Below are positions 1 through 10,200 of a stretch of DNA of 64,000 nt, piece after piece (the stretch's first letter is position 1; each line of letters opens with the position of its first letter). The notes under the pieces are model-generated. The model was not told the origin of the DNA and made no database searches. It saw only the letters and a program-made list of their open reading frames with translations. This DNA comes from Streptomyces sp. NBC_00237 (lineage in GTDB: Bacteria > Actinomycetota > Actinomycetes > Streptomycetales > Streptomycetaceae), in contig NZ_JAPEMT010000002.1 of assembly GCF_026342435.1 (NCBI RefSeq), forward strand, positions 62,001 through 126,000, written 5' to 3'. Both the position numbers and the translations under genes were made by a program.

Positions 1-2
1 AG

Positions 3-392
3 TGCCTGGCGATCTGTACGGAGGCCGGGTTGCGGCGGCGCGAGGCCGTCTGCCGGTCCGGGCTCGCCGACGCGCTGCGGGCGCTCGGGCAGTTCGACCG
101 GGCGCTGTCGCTCGCGCAGCGGAGCGTCGAGCAGTGCCGCGAGCGCGGCACCGACCGCGACGGGGCCCAGGCCCTGCTGATCCTGGGCCGGGTACTGAGC
201 GCGCTGGGCCGCCCGGCCGAGGCGGCGCAGCGCACCGAGGAGGCCCTGGCCGCGTTCCGCCGCCTGGGACTGGCCGAACTGGCCGAGGCCCAGCAGCAGT
301 TGGCGGCCCTCTCGGAGGGGGAGGCGGCGCGGGCTCAGCAGCCGATGGCCGTCAGTCTCCCGGGGAGGGTCTCCCAGACCTCGGGGGTGTAG
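3..392 (+). CDS. C-terminal part of a TPR-repeat protein (possibly an AfsR/SARP-type regulator), partial
   Basis: The reading frame is open from the first complete codon, so the gene starts left of the window and only its last 129 codons are seen. The visible part is all helical with TPR spacing, for example ALGQFDRALSLAQRSVE and then VLSALGRPAEAAQRTEEAL. Such repeats form the C-terminal third of AfsR/SARP and LuxR-LAL regulators, which are common at the edges of Streptomyces antibiotic clusters, but the DNA-binding and ATPase parts are not visible, so this is only a suggestion. The last 19 codons have non-helical sequence and overlap the 3' end of the convergent thioesterase gene by 58 bp. 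TPR assignment is fairly safe; the regulator role is inference. Confidence 0.6.
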   Translation, partial: CLAICTEAGLRRREAVCRSGLADALRALGQFDRALSLAQRSVEQCRERGTDRDGAQALLILGRVLSALGRPAEAAQRTEEALAAFRRLGLAELAEAQQQLAALSEGEAARAQQPMAVSLPGRVSQTSGV

Positions 393-1087
393 AAGTGCGC
401 GCCCGGCAGTACGTCGTGGCGGAACCCGCCGCGGGCGAGCTCGCTCCACCGCTCGCCCGCGGAGCGCGGGATCACCTCGTCCGTCTCACCGGTCAGCAGC
501 TGTACGGGGACGCCGGTGGTGACCCCTTCCTCGTACGCGTACGAGTCCCTGACCCGGATGTCCGCGCGCATCAGCTCGACGGCCATGTCCAGGAGGTCGG
601 GGTCGTCGAGCGCGTACTGCGGCAGGATGCCGAAGGCCCGCATCCAGGTGACGATCTCCTCGTCGGTGCAGCCCGCCCAGGGCGTGGTCGGCCACATGTC
701 CTGCGGTGACTGACCCGGGCGGGGCGCGGCGGCGGAGGAGATGACCAGCGAGCTGGGCAGCGCGCCGCCGCGCCGCTCCAGCCGTACGGCCACGTCGAAG
801 GCCAGCAGTCCGCCCAGGCTGTGCCCGAACAGCACGTAGGGGCGGTCCGTCTGCGTCTCCAGCGCCTCGACCACGTCCTCGGCGAGCTCGTCCCAGTCTT
901 CGGCGAACTCCTCGCCGAAGCGGCCCTCGCGCCCCGGATAGCAGACGGCACCCAGACCGGTGTCGGACGGCAGCCGCTCGGCCCAGGGCAGATAGGCGCC
1001 GACGCCGCCGCCGCAGAAGGCGAGGCAGATCAGCTCCTGCCGTGCCTGCGGGGAGCGGTTCGGGCGGACCAGGACGGTGTCGTTCAC
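335..1087 (-). CDS. Type II thioesterase (alpha/beta hydrolase)
   Basis: This is a 250-residue stand-alone thioesterase of the GrsT/TEII family, which usually clears stalled or wrong acyl groups from carrier proteins and sometimes releases free modified amino acids. The triad is visible: Ser90 in GHSLGG, Asp203 in GETDEV and His231 in PGAHFY. The N-terminal strand LAFCGGGVGAY and the PGRE motif near residue 51 are typical. The start is GTG with a GAGGG-type ribosome site upstream. It lies 37 bp downstream of the A-T gene on the same strand, so it probably shares a transcript with it and with the oxygenase. That suggests it serves the Gln-like A-T protein. Length matches the family. Confidence 0.92.
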   Translation of the reverse strand: MNDTVLVRPNRSPQARQELICLAFCGGGVGAYLPWAERLPSDTGLGAVCYPGREGRFGEEFAEDWDELAEDVVEALETQTDRPYVLFGHSLGGLLAFDVAVRLERRGGALPSSLVISSAAAPRPGQSPQDMWPTTPWAGCTDEEIVTWMRAFGILPQYALDDPDLLDMAVELMRADIRVRDSYAYEEGVTTGVPVQLLTGETDEVIPRSAGERWSELARGGFRHDVLPGAHFYTPEVWETLPGRLTAIGC

Positions 1088-1124
1088 GCGGACGTCCCTC
1101 TCGGATGGGGTGCGGATGGGGTGA

Positions 1125-2969
1125 TCAGTTGTCGGCCGGTTGCGCGCGCAGCGATTCGAGGTGCGCGACCAGGTCGGCGAGGACGGGGTACCGGTAGATG
1201 TCCTTGATCGACAGGGGCAGGCCCAGGCCGTCCTTGAGCTTCTTCAGGACCCGCAGGGCCGCCAGGGACTGGCCGCCGAGCGCGAAGAAGTCGTCGTGGG
1301 GCTCGACCACCTCCTGCCGCAGGACGGTGGACCACAGCTCGGCCGTGAACGCCGCCGTGTCCTCGGCGTTCCCCGCACTTCCCGCGTTCCCTGCCGTGGG
1401 CGGCGCGTCCTCCTGCGGCTCGGGCAGGGCCGCCGTGTCGATCTTGCCGTTGGCGGTCAGCGGCATGGTCGTCAGCACGACGAACGAGGTGGGCACCATG
1501 TAGTCGGGCAGCACGTCGGCCGCGTACCGCCGCAGCCCCTGGGCGCTCGGCGGGGCCGAACCCGCCCCGGTGACGTACGCGACCAGGCGGGCGTCGGCCG
1601 CACCCGCCCCGCGCGGCACGACGTGCGCGGTCGCCACGTCCCGCGCACCCTCCAGGACCCGCTCCACCTCGCCCAGTTCGACCCGGTAGCCCCGGATCTT
1701 CGCCTGGCGGTCGCGGCGCCCGAGGAACTCCAGCGCGCCGTCCGGCCGGTGGCGCGCCCGGTCGCCCGTGGCGTACATCCGGGTGCCCGGCGGGCCGTAC
1801 GGGTCCGCGAGGAAGTGCCGCGCGGTCAGTGCCGGACGATGCAGATAGCCGTTGGCCAGCCGGGGGCCGGCGAGGAACATCTCCCCGGGCTCCCCTTCGG
1901 GCACCGGGCGCAGTTCGTCGTCCAGGACGTACAGCCGCACGCCGGGCAGCTCGCGGCCGATCGTGGGGGCGTCGCCGGTGATCCACGCGGCGGTGGCGTC
2001 GACGGTGCACTCGGTGGGGCCGTAGAGGTTGACCGCCTCCAGGACGCCTCGCCGGGTGGCGGCGGCCAGCTCCCGCCAGGTGTGCCCGGGCACCGGTTCG
2101 CCGCCCATCAGCAGCCGCAGCCGTCGGCCGTCCGGGCGCGGTGCGAGCAGCACGTCGCGCAGCAACTCCCAGTGCGAGGGCGTCAGATCGAGGTCGTCGA
2201 CCCGGTGGCGGTCCAGCACGGCGGCCAGCCGCTCGGGGTGCAGCCGGTCCGCCTCGTCGAGCACGACCAGGGTGTCGCCCCGGCACACCCGGATCCACTG
2301 CTGGACCGAGGCGTCGAAGGCGACCCCCGCGTTCCAGGCGACCACGCGCGGATGCTCCGCGTACACCCCGGCCTGCTCCAGGGACGCGGCCAGGGAGGCG
2401 ACGCCGCCCCGGGTGACCTCGACGCCCTTGGGGGTGCCGGTGGAGCCGGAGGTGAAGATGACGTAGGCCGGATCCAGGGGATCGGATCGTACGGGAGGAG
2501 TGTCGTGCGGCGCGTGCCCGTCGAGCGTGCCCGGCATCAGCACGGGTACGCCGAGGGGGGCGGGTCCCGTGCCGTCTCCCCCGTCGTCCTCGGCGATCAG
2601 CAGGTGCAGCCCCGCCCGGCCGGCCACCTCCGCCAGCCTGCGGCGCGGATGGTGCGGGTCCAGCGGCACGTAGGCCGCCCCGGCCCGCCACACGGCCAGC
2701 ATCGCCACCACGAGGGAGCCGCCGCGGGGCAGGCACACGCCGACCCGCGCACCGCGTCCCACGCCCCGGGCGGACAGCGCGGCCGCGAGGCGAAGGGTCT
2801 GCTCGTCGAGTTGTGCGAAGTCCCAGGTGCCGTCGGGGCCGTGCACGGCGATCCGGTGCGGATCGCTCCGTACCGCGAGGCGCAGCAGCTCCAGTACGTC
2901 GGTGGGCTGCCGGAGATCGCCACTCCCGCTGCTGATCCCGCTTTCGAGTTCGCTCTCGCTCTCGCTCAT
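1125..2969 (-). CDS. Stand-alone NRPS A-T didomain, Gln-like specificity
   Basis: This 614-residue protein has an adenylation domain (about residues 20-515) and a carrier domain (about 535-610). A-domain core motifs are clear: TSGSTGTPKG, NLYGPTE, TGDR and NGKID. The carrier motif is DDFFALGGQSLAAL, with Ser as the phosphopantetheine site. My reading of the ten specificity residues is D-A-Q-D-L-G-L-V-D-K, one change from the code DAQDLGVVDK known for Gln, so Gln (or Glu) is the likely substrate. No condensation domain is present, so it cannot extend a chain alone. Its start overlaps the oxygenase stop (ATGA), which implies coupled expression. I infer that it holds Gln as a thioester for hydroxylation by that oxygenase, or passes it in trans. 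The N-terminus is Ser/Glu-rich low-complexity sequence. Confidence 0.93.
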   Translation of the reverse strand: MSESESELESGISSGSGDLRQPTDVLELLRLAVRSDPHRIAVHGPDGTWDFAQLDEQTLRLAAALSARGVGRGARVGVCLPRGGSLVVAMLAVWRAGAAYVPLDPHHPRRRLAEVAGRAGLHLLIAEDDGGDGTGPAPLGVPVLMPGTLDGHAPHDTPPVRSDPLDPAYVIFTSGSTGTPKGVEVTRGGVASLAASLEQAGVYAEHPRVVAWNAGVAFDASVQQWIRVCRGDTLVVLDEADRLHPERLAAVLDRHRVDDLDLTPSHWELLRDVLLAPRPDGRRLRLLMGGEPVPGHTWRELAAATRRGVLEAVNLYGPTECTVDATAAWITGDAPTIGRELPGVRLYVLDDELRPVPEGEPGEMFLAGPRLANGYLHRPALTARHFLADPYGPPGTRMYATGDRARHRPDGALEFLGRRDRQAKIRGYRVELGEVERVLEGARDVATAHVVPRGAGAADARLVAYVTGAGSAPPSAQGLRRYAADVLPDYMVPTSFVVLTTMPLTANGKIDTAALPEPQEDAPPTAGNAGSAGNAEDTAAFTAELWSTVLRQEVVEPHDDFFALGGQSLAALRVLKKLKDGLGLPLSIKDIYRYPVLADLVAHLESLRAQPADN

Positions 2970-3943
2970 GAGCGGGCCCCCGCGCGCTCGACGGCCTCGG
3001 CCATGGCGACGACGATCCGGCGCTCACCGGTGTACGGCTCGCGCGCGTGGGAGGTCAGCATGTTGTCGAGGACCAGGATGTCGCCCCGGCGCCAGGAGAA
3101 CCTGACGCTCTCCGCCTCGTACGCGGCGCGCAGGCGGGCGACGACGGCGGGGTCGATCGGCGAGCCGTCGGCGTGCCGCGTGTCGTACGGGAGCTGGTCG
3201 GCGGGGAACGCGGAGAGCAGGGCCTCCTGGACGTCCGGCGCGAGCGTCGTCGGGTGGAAGAACACCAGGTGGTTGAACCACAGTTCGTCGCCCGTCGCCG
3301 GGTGCCCGGCCGTGACCGGACGCAGTTGGCGGGTGCGCAGCAGCCCGTCGTCCAGCCACTCGCAGCGGATGTCGTGCCGCGCGCAGATCTCCTCGGCCTC
3401 CTCGCGGGACTCGCAGCCGAACGCCGTCTGCCAGGACAGGCCCATGCCCTCGTGGAAGTGGCGCACGAGCTGGTAGCCGTCGGCGAAGTGCGCGGCGGTC
3501 TCCCGGTCGATCCGGCGTGTGACGGCACGCAGGTCGGCGATGGGCGTGGCGCCGTCGGTGGCCGGTTCGGTCACGCAGTGGAAGGCGATGCAGCGCGGCC
3601 AGACGTGCCCGTACGACTGCTCGTTGTGCAGGAAGATCGCTTCGTCGGCGGGGTGGTCGGTCGAGGTGTAGACGTTGTTGGCGACCGCGTGGCGGGGCGA
3701 GGAGCGCAGCTCGTAGGCGAGGGGCTCACCGATCGCGGTGCGCAGGAACTCCTCGAACACGGCGACCGAGGGGACCTCCCAGCCGCGCAGCAGCAGTGCG
3801 CCGTGCCGCTGGAGGTCCGCGCGCAGCTCCCGCCGCGCCCCGGCCGCCCAGGAGACGAGGTCGGCGCCCGGCTGCGGAGGGGTGACCAGCAACGGCAGGG
3901 ACCGTTCCTCGGCCGGACCGGATCTGGTCGGAGCAGAGGTCAT
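2966..3943 (-). CDS. Fe(II)/2-oxoglutarate oxygenase, TauD/SyrP type
   Basis: A 325-residue TauD-family non-heme iron oxygenase. The metal triad is visible as His106-x-Glu108 in FLHNEQSY and the distal His299 in LTSHAREPYTGERR, with an Arg at 308/309 for 2-oxoglutarate. The HNE variant of the HxE motif and the DNML..H..P..G.RRI..AM block resemble SyrP, which beta-hydroxylates a carrier-bound amino acid. The gene precedes and overlaps the A-T gene by four bases, so the bound Gln-like residue is the natural candidate substrate (inference). The ATG has a GGAAGG site eight bases upstream. It is the first gene of the leftward operon and is divergent from the trimodular synthetase. Confidence 0.88.
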   Translation of the reverse strand: MTSAPTRSGPAEERSLPLLVTPPQPGADLVSWAAGARRELRADLQRHGALLLRGWEVPSVAVFEEFLRTAIGEPLAYELRSSPRHAVANNVYTSTDHPADEAIFLHNEQSYGHVWPRCIAFHCVTEPATDGATPIADLRAVTRRIDRETAAHFADGYQLVRHFHEGMGLSWQTAFGCESREEAEEICARHDIRCEWLDDGLLRTRQLRPVTAGHPATGDELWFNHLVFFHPTTLAPDVQEALLSAFPADQLPYDTRHADGSPIDPAVVARLRAAYEAESVRFSWRRGDILVLDNMLTSHAREPYTGERRIVVAMAEAVERAGARS

Positions 3944-4202
3944 GGAAAGTGCCTTCCGTACGGGGCTGGATCGCTTCCCCCGCAGGGTCCCGGCCGCCGA
4001 TCTCCTTTCGATCCGCGTCCGATGGCCGGTCGGTGCGGGTCAGGGGCCCGTTCGTTGATGCGCTGGAGATCGAACGGAGAAAGGCGGCGGAGATCGTGGC
4101 CGTTCCCGCGCTCGCGCCAGTTGCACCCATCAGTCGCACCCGTCAGTCGCACCCGTCGGTTGCACGCGCCAGTCGCACGCGTCAGAAGGAGCCACCGTCC
4201 CC
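3944..4202. promoter_or_regulatory. Divergent control region between the oxygenase operon and the large NRPS gene
   Basis: This 259-bp non-coding stretch separates two divergent operons, so it must carry promoters for both. It holds the oxygenase ribosome site, a five-copy 13-bp tandem repeat at 4118-4182, and an AAGGAG ribosome site at 4186-4191, eleven bases before the NRPS start. I do not see convincing -35/-10 pairs. Confidence 0.6.
4118..4182 (+). repeat. 13-bp tandem repeat, five copies
   Basis: Five head-to-tail 13-bp units with consensus CAGTCGCACCCGT run without gaps (4118, 4131, 4144, 4157, 4170). Copies 2 and 3 are identical; the others differ at one to three positions. The array ends one to two bases before the NRPS ribosome site, so it would lie in the 5' leader. 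Function unknown; it could be an operator array or a slippage product. Confidence 0.85.
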
Positions 4203-7200
4203 ATGATTCCCCTGTCACCCGTACAGCGACGCCTGTGGTTCGCCAGCCGCTTCGAGGGCCCCAACGGCAGCTACAACAGCCCGATCGCCCTGCGCCTGCG
4301 CGGGCCACTGGACACGGCGGCGCTGCGAGCCGCCCTGGTGGATCTCCTGGAGCGCCACGAGGCGCTGCGCACCGTCTTCCCCGACGTCGACGGCGAGCCG
4401 TACCAGCACGTACGGGAACTACGGGAACTGGACGAGGTGGCCTTCGGGCTGCCTGTCGAGGAGTGCGACGAGGCGGGCCTGGCCGGTGTGCTGGCCGGAG
4501 CGGCGGGCGACCCGTTCGATCTGGCGAAGGAACTTCCGCTGCGGGCACGGCTGTTGGCGACCGGCCCGGACGAGCACGTGCTGCTGCTGGTGCTGCATCA
4601 CATCGCCACCGACGGCTGGTCGATGGCCCCCCTGTTCCGCGACCTCACCGACGCCTACGCCGCCCGCCTCGCCGGGCAGGCACCCGACTGGGAGCCGCTG
4701 CCCGTCCAGTACGCCGACTACACCCTGTGGCAGCGCGAGCTGCTCGGCGACGAGAACGACCCCGACAGCGTCCTCTCCCGCCAACTCGACTACTGGCGCG
4801 GCATGCTGGCCGATCTGCCGGGTGAGCTGCCGCTGCCGACCGACCGCCCCCGTCCCGAGGTGGCGTCCCACCAGGGCGGCTCGGTCTGGTCCGGAGTGGA
4901 CGCACAGACCCACGCGGCACTGCTGGATGTGGCGCGGGACCACGGCGTCACCCTGTTCATGGTCCTCCAGGCAGCGTTCGCCGCCACCCTGTCGCGGCTG
5001 GGGGCAGGCACCGACATCCCGCTCGGCATGTCGCTGGCCGGGCGCACCGACGAGGCGCTGGAGGACCTGGTCGGCTGCTTCCTCAACACACTGGTGCTGC
5101 GTACGGACGTGTCGGGCAACCCGACCTTCGGCGAACTCCTCTCCCGCGTAAGGGAAGTGGACCTCGGTGCCTTCGAGAACCAGGACGTGCCCTTCGAGCG
5201 ACTGGTGGAGATGCTCAATCCGGAGCGGGACGGCGCCCGGCATCCGCTCTTCCAGGTCCACCTCCAGCTTCAGAACACCGGCGAGGCGCACCTCGAACTG
5301 CCGGGTGTCAGGGCCGAGTTCGTGGAGCTCGGCTGGGATCGATCCGTCTTCGACCTGGGGCTGACGTTCTCGGAGGCCGAGGAGGGGGAAGGGCTGCGGG
5401 CCACCCTCGAATACGCCACCGACCTCTTCGACCACACCACCGCCCAACAACTCCTCAACCGCATCCTGCACGTCCTCACCACCACCGCAACCAACCCCAC
5501 CACCCACATCAACACGATCGACCTCCTCACCCCCCACGAACACCAACAACTCACCCACTGGAACAACACCACCACCCACCAACCCCCCACCACCCTGCCG
5601 GAACTCTTCGAAGCCCAAGCCACCCGCACCCCCGACCACACCGCACTCGTCTTCCAGAACGAATCACTGTCATACGCGGAACTCAACACCCGAGCCAACC
5701 AACTCGCCCACCACCTCATCACCCAAGGCGCAGGACCCGAACACCTCATCGCCCTCACCCTCCCCCGCACCCCCGACCTCATCACCGCCCAACTCGCCAT
5801 CCTCAAAACCGGAGCCGCCTACCTCCCCATCGACCCCCAATACCCCCAACCCCGCATCACCTACATGCTCAACGACGCCCAACCCCTCCTCGTCCTGGAC
5901 TCCCCCACCATGGACCAGGACCACACCCACCACCCCCACACCAACCCGGAAACCCCCACCCACACCCACCACCCCGCCTACGTCATCTACACCTCCGGCT
6001 CCACCGGCCAACCCAAAGGCGTCGTCGTCACCCACCAGGGCATCGCGGGCCTGGTCGGCGCGCAGGCCGAGCGGTTCGGGATCGGGCCGGGCAGCCGGGT
6101 GCTCCAGTTCGCGTCGCCCAGTTTCGACGCCTCGGTCTCCGAGTGGGCCACGGCGCTGCTGACCGGAGCCACCCTGGTGCTGGCCCCCGCCGAGGAGCTG
6201 ATGCCGGGGCAGCCGCTGACGGACCTGGTGGCCCGGCAGGGCGTCACCCACCTCACGCTGCCTCCGGCTGCCCTGGCACAGCAGCCCGCCGACAGCCTGC
6301 CCCCGGGGGTGACCCTGGTGCTGGCCGGTGAAGCGGCTCCCGGCGAGCTGATCGGCCGCTGGGCGCCGGGGCGACGGCTGATCAACGCGTACGGCCCCAC
6401 CGAGATGACCGTGTGCGCCACCATGAGCGAGCCCCTGGAGGGTTCGGCCGTTCCGCCGATCGGACGGCCGATCCAGAACGCCCGGGCCCACGTCCTGGAC
6501 GCACACCTGCGACCGGTGCCGGTGGGCGTCGTCGGCGAGCTGTACGTGACAGGTCCCGGCATGGCCCGGGGCTATCTGGGACGCCCCGGCCTGACCGCGC
6601 AGCGCTTCGTGGCAAGTCCCTTCGAGCCCGGCGAGCGCATGTACCGCACGGGCGACCTGGTACGCCGACGCCCCGACGGACAGCTCGATTTCGTGGGGCG
6701 CGCGGACGACCAGATCAAGCTGCGCGGCTTCCGCATCGAACTCGGCGAAGTCGAAGCAGCCCTCCTCACCCACCCCACCGTCAACGCCGCCACCGCCACC
6801 CTCCGCGAAGACACCCCCGGCGACCCCCGCCTCATCGCCTACGCCGTCACCAACGACACCACCACCACACCCACCCACATCAAAAACACCCTCACCCACC
6901 ACCTCCCCACTCACCTCATCCCCACCACCATCGTCATCCTCGACACCCTCCCCCTCACCCCCAACGGCAAAATCAACCGCAAAGCCCTCCCCGCCCCCCA
7001 ACACACCCACACCACCGCTCAACCCGCCCACCGACCCCGCAACCCCCGAGAAGAAATCCTCACCACCCTCTTCGCCGAAGTCCTCAACCACCCCACCATC
7101 ACCACCCACGACAACTTCTTCGAAAACGGCGGACACTCCCTCCTCGCCACCCGCCTCACCAGCCGCATCCGCACCACACTCGGCATCGAGCTGAGCATTC

Positions 7201-10200
7201 GCGATCTCTTCGAGGGTCCGACGCCCGCACGGCTCGCCGAGAACCTGGCGGGGAACGCCGAGCTACGCCCGGCGCTGAGGGCCGTGCCGCGCCCCGAGCG
7301 CACACCGCTGTCGTTCGCCCAGCAACGGCTCTGGTTCATCCACCGTTTCGAGGGCCCGAGCGGCACCTACAACACCCCGATGGCGCTCCGGCTGCACGGG
7401 TCGGCCGACGCGTCGGCGCTGGGCGCCGCGGTCAACGACCTGGTCGGCCGCCACGAGGCGCTGCGCACGGTGTTCGGCGAGGCCGACGGAGAGGCGTACC
7501 AGCTGGTTGTCCCCCAGCAGACGGCGACGGTCGAACTGGCCGTCACGCCCTGCGGACCGGCCGGCCTGGCGGACGCGCTGGACGCCGAGGCCCGTGTCCC
7601 CTTCGATCTGGCGACGGAACTCCCTTTGCGGGCAATGCTGTTGGCGACCGGCCCCGAGGAGTCGGTGCTGCTGCTCGTACTGCACCACATCGCCACCGAC
7701 GGCTGGTCCTGGGCCCCGCTGCTCCACGACCTCGCCCACGCCTACCGGGCGCGCCTCGCCGGGCAGGCACCCGACTGGGAGCCGCTGCCCGTCCAGTACG
7801 CCGACTACACCCTGTGGCAGCGCGAGCTGCTCGGCGACGAGAACGACCCCGACAGCGTCCTCTCCCGCCAACTCACCTACTGGCGCGACACACTGGCCGA
7901 CCTCCCCGAAGAACTCACCCTGCCCACCGACCGCCCCCGCCCCGAATCCGCCACCCACCAGGGCGGCCTCGTATGGGCCGAGATCGACCCCGAGGTGCAC
8001 GGCGCGCTGGTGGAGCTGGCCCGCGAGTGCGGGGTGACGCTCTTCATGGTGCTCCAGGCCGCAGCCTGCGTGCTGCTGACACGGCTCGGCGCGGGCACCG
8101 ACATCCCCGTGGGGACGCCCGTGGCGGGGCGCACCGACGAGGCGCTGGACCCGCTGGTGGGCTTCTTCGTGAACACCCTCGTGCTGCGCACCGACCTGTC
8201 GGGCAACCCCGCCTTCCGTGACGTACTGGCGCGCGTCCGCGAGGTGGACCTGGGCGCCTTCGAGAACCAGGACGTGCCCTTCGAGCGGCTGGTCGAGGCG
8301 GTCAACCCGGCCCGGCACGCCGCCCGGCACCCGCTCTTCCAGGTCCTCGTACAGCTGGAGGACCTGGGTGACGCGCGCCTCGAACTGCCGGGGGTCGAGG
8401 CCGTGCCCGAGCAGTTCGGCTGGGGCGCCGCCAAGTTCGACCTGGGCGTGTTCTTCGCCGAGGTGCGCGACGGCGCGGGGACGGCGCGGGGCCTGACCGC
8501 CTCGCTCCAGTACGCCGCCGAACTGTTCGACCCGGATACGGCGCAGTGGCTCCTCGACTGTCTGGTGCGGGTACTGGAGTCGGTGGCGGCCGACCCCGGC
8601 GCCCGGATCGGCGCGGTCGACCTGCTGACCGAGCGCGAACGGGAGCAGCTCACCCGGTGGAACGACACGTCACAGGAGAACGACGCGTCGCAGGAGAACG
8701 GCAAGTCGCAGGAGAACGACACGTCGGGGGCGCCCGTACCGACGACGCTGCCTGCCCTGTTCGAGGCCCAGGCGGCCCGCACGCCGACCGCGGCGGCCGT
8801 GGTGTTCGAGGGCCTGACGGTGTCGTACGAGGAGCTGGACGCGCGGGCGAACCGGCTGGCGCGGCTCCTGCGGGAGAGGGGCGTCGGCCCGGAGTCGGTG
8901 GTGGCCGTCTGCCTGGAGCGGGGCGTCGATCTGGTGGTCGCCCTGCTCGCGGTGGTCAAGGCGGGCGGCGCGTACCTGCCGGTCGACCCGGAGTACCCGG
9001 CCGAGCGGATCGAGCTCACCCTCACCGACGCCGCCGCGGCCGCCGTGCTGACGACGACGGCGCTCGGTGCGGCGCTGCCCCGGGACCGGCCGCGGATCAC
9101 GCTGGACGACCCGGCGACCGTCGCGTCACTCGCCGGTCTGCCCGCCGGGACGCTGGACCCGGCCGAGCCCGGGTCGGGGCCGGGGTCGGGGTCCGGGTCG
9201 GGGTCCGGGGAGCTGCTGCCCGGCCATCCCGCGTACGTCATCTTCACCTCGGGCTCGACCGGGCGCCCCAAGGGCGTCGTCGTGCCGCACGAGGGAATCG
9301 TCAACCGGCTGGCCTGGATGCAGTCCCGCTACGGGCTGACGGCCGACGACCGGGTGCTGCAGAAGACACCGTTCGGCTTCGACGTATCGGTCTGGGAGTT
9401 CTTCTGGCCGCTGCTGCACGGGGCGGCGCTGGTCGTGGCGCGGCCAGGCGGGCACCGCGACCCGGGTTACCTCGCCGCGCTGGTGCGCGAACAGGCGGTG
9501 ACCACGGCGCACTTCGTGCCGTCCATGCTGGACGCGTTCCTGGCCGAGCCGACGGCCGTACGGTGCGTGGGCCTGCGCCGCGTGGTGTGCTCCGGCGAAG
9601 TGCTGCCGCTGCCGACGCAGACGCGGTTCTTCGAACTGCTGCCGGGCACCGAGCTGCACAACCTGTACGGCCCCACCGAGGCGTCGGTGGACGTCACGGC
9701 CTGGCAGTGTCTCCCGGACCAGACGGCGGGGCCGGTGCCCATCGGCGCGCCGATCGCCAACACCAGGGCACACGTCCTGGACGGATCGCTGCGTCCCGTG
9801 CCGGTCGGCGTGCGCGGTGAACTGTACGTGGCGGGCGTCCAGTTGGCGCGCGGGTACGCCGGGCGGGCAGGGCTGACGGCCGAGCGCTTCGTCGCCGACC
9901 CGTCCGGGCCGCCCGGCTCCCGGCTCTACCGCACCGGGGACGTCGCGCGGTGGCGCACGGACGGCAGCCTGGAGTACCTGGGCCGGGTGGACGATCAGGT
10001 GAAGATCCGCGGCCAGCGGGTCGAGCCGGGCGAGGTCCAGGCCGCGGTGGCCGCCCACCCGCAGGTGGCGCAGGCGGCCGTGGTCGCGCGCAGGGCTCCC
10101 CAGGGGGACACCCTGCTGGTGGCCTACGTGGTGCCGACCGAGGGAGCGGGCCGGGACGAACTGCCTGGTGTGGTACGGGAGTTCACCGCGCAGCGGCTTC

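Noticed and set aside
2..709. Plus-strand open frame at the left edge
   Set aside because: It crosses the thioesterase gene in antisense and is Arg/Gly/Pro-rich; the TPR frame one base over has real helical repeats.
4118..4182. Possible CRISPR array
   Set aside because: The 13-bp units are contiguous with no spacers, and no cas genes are present.
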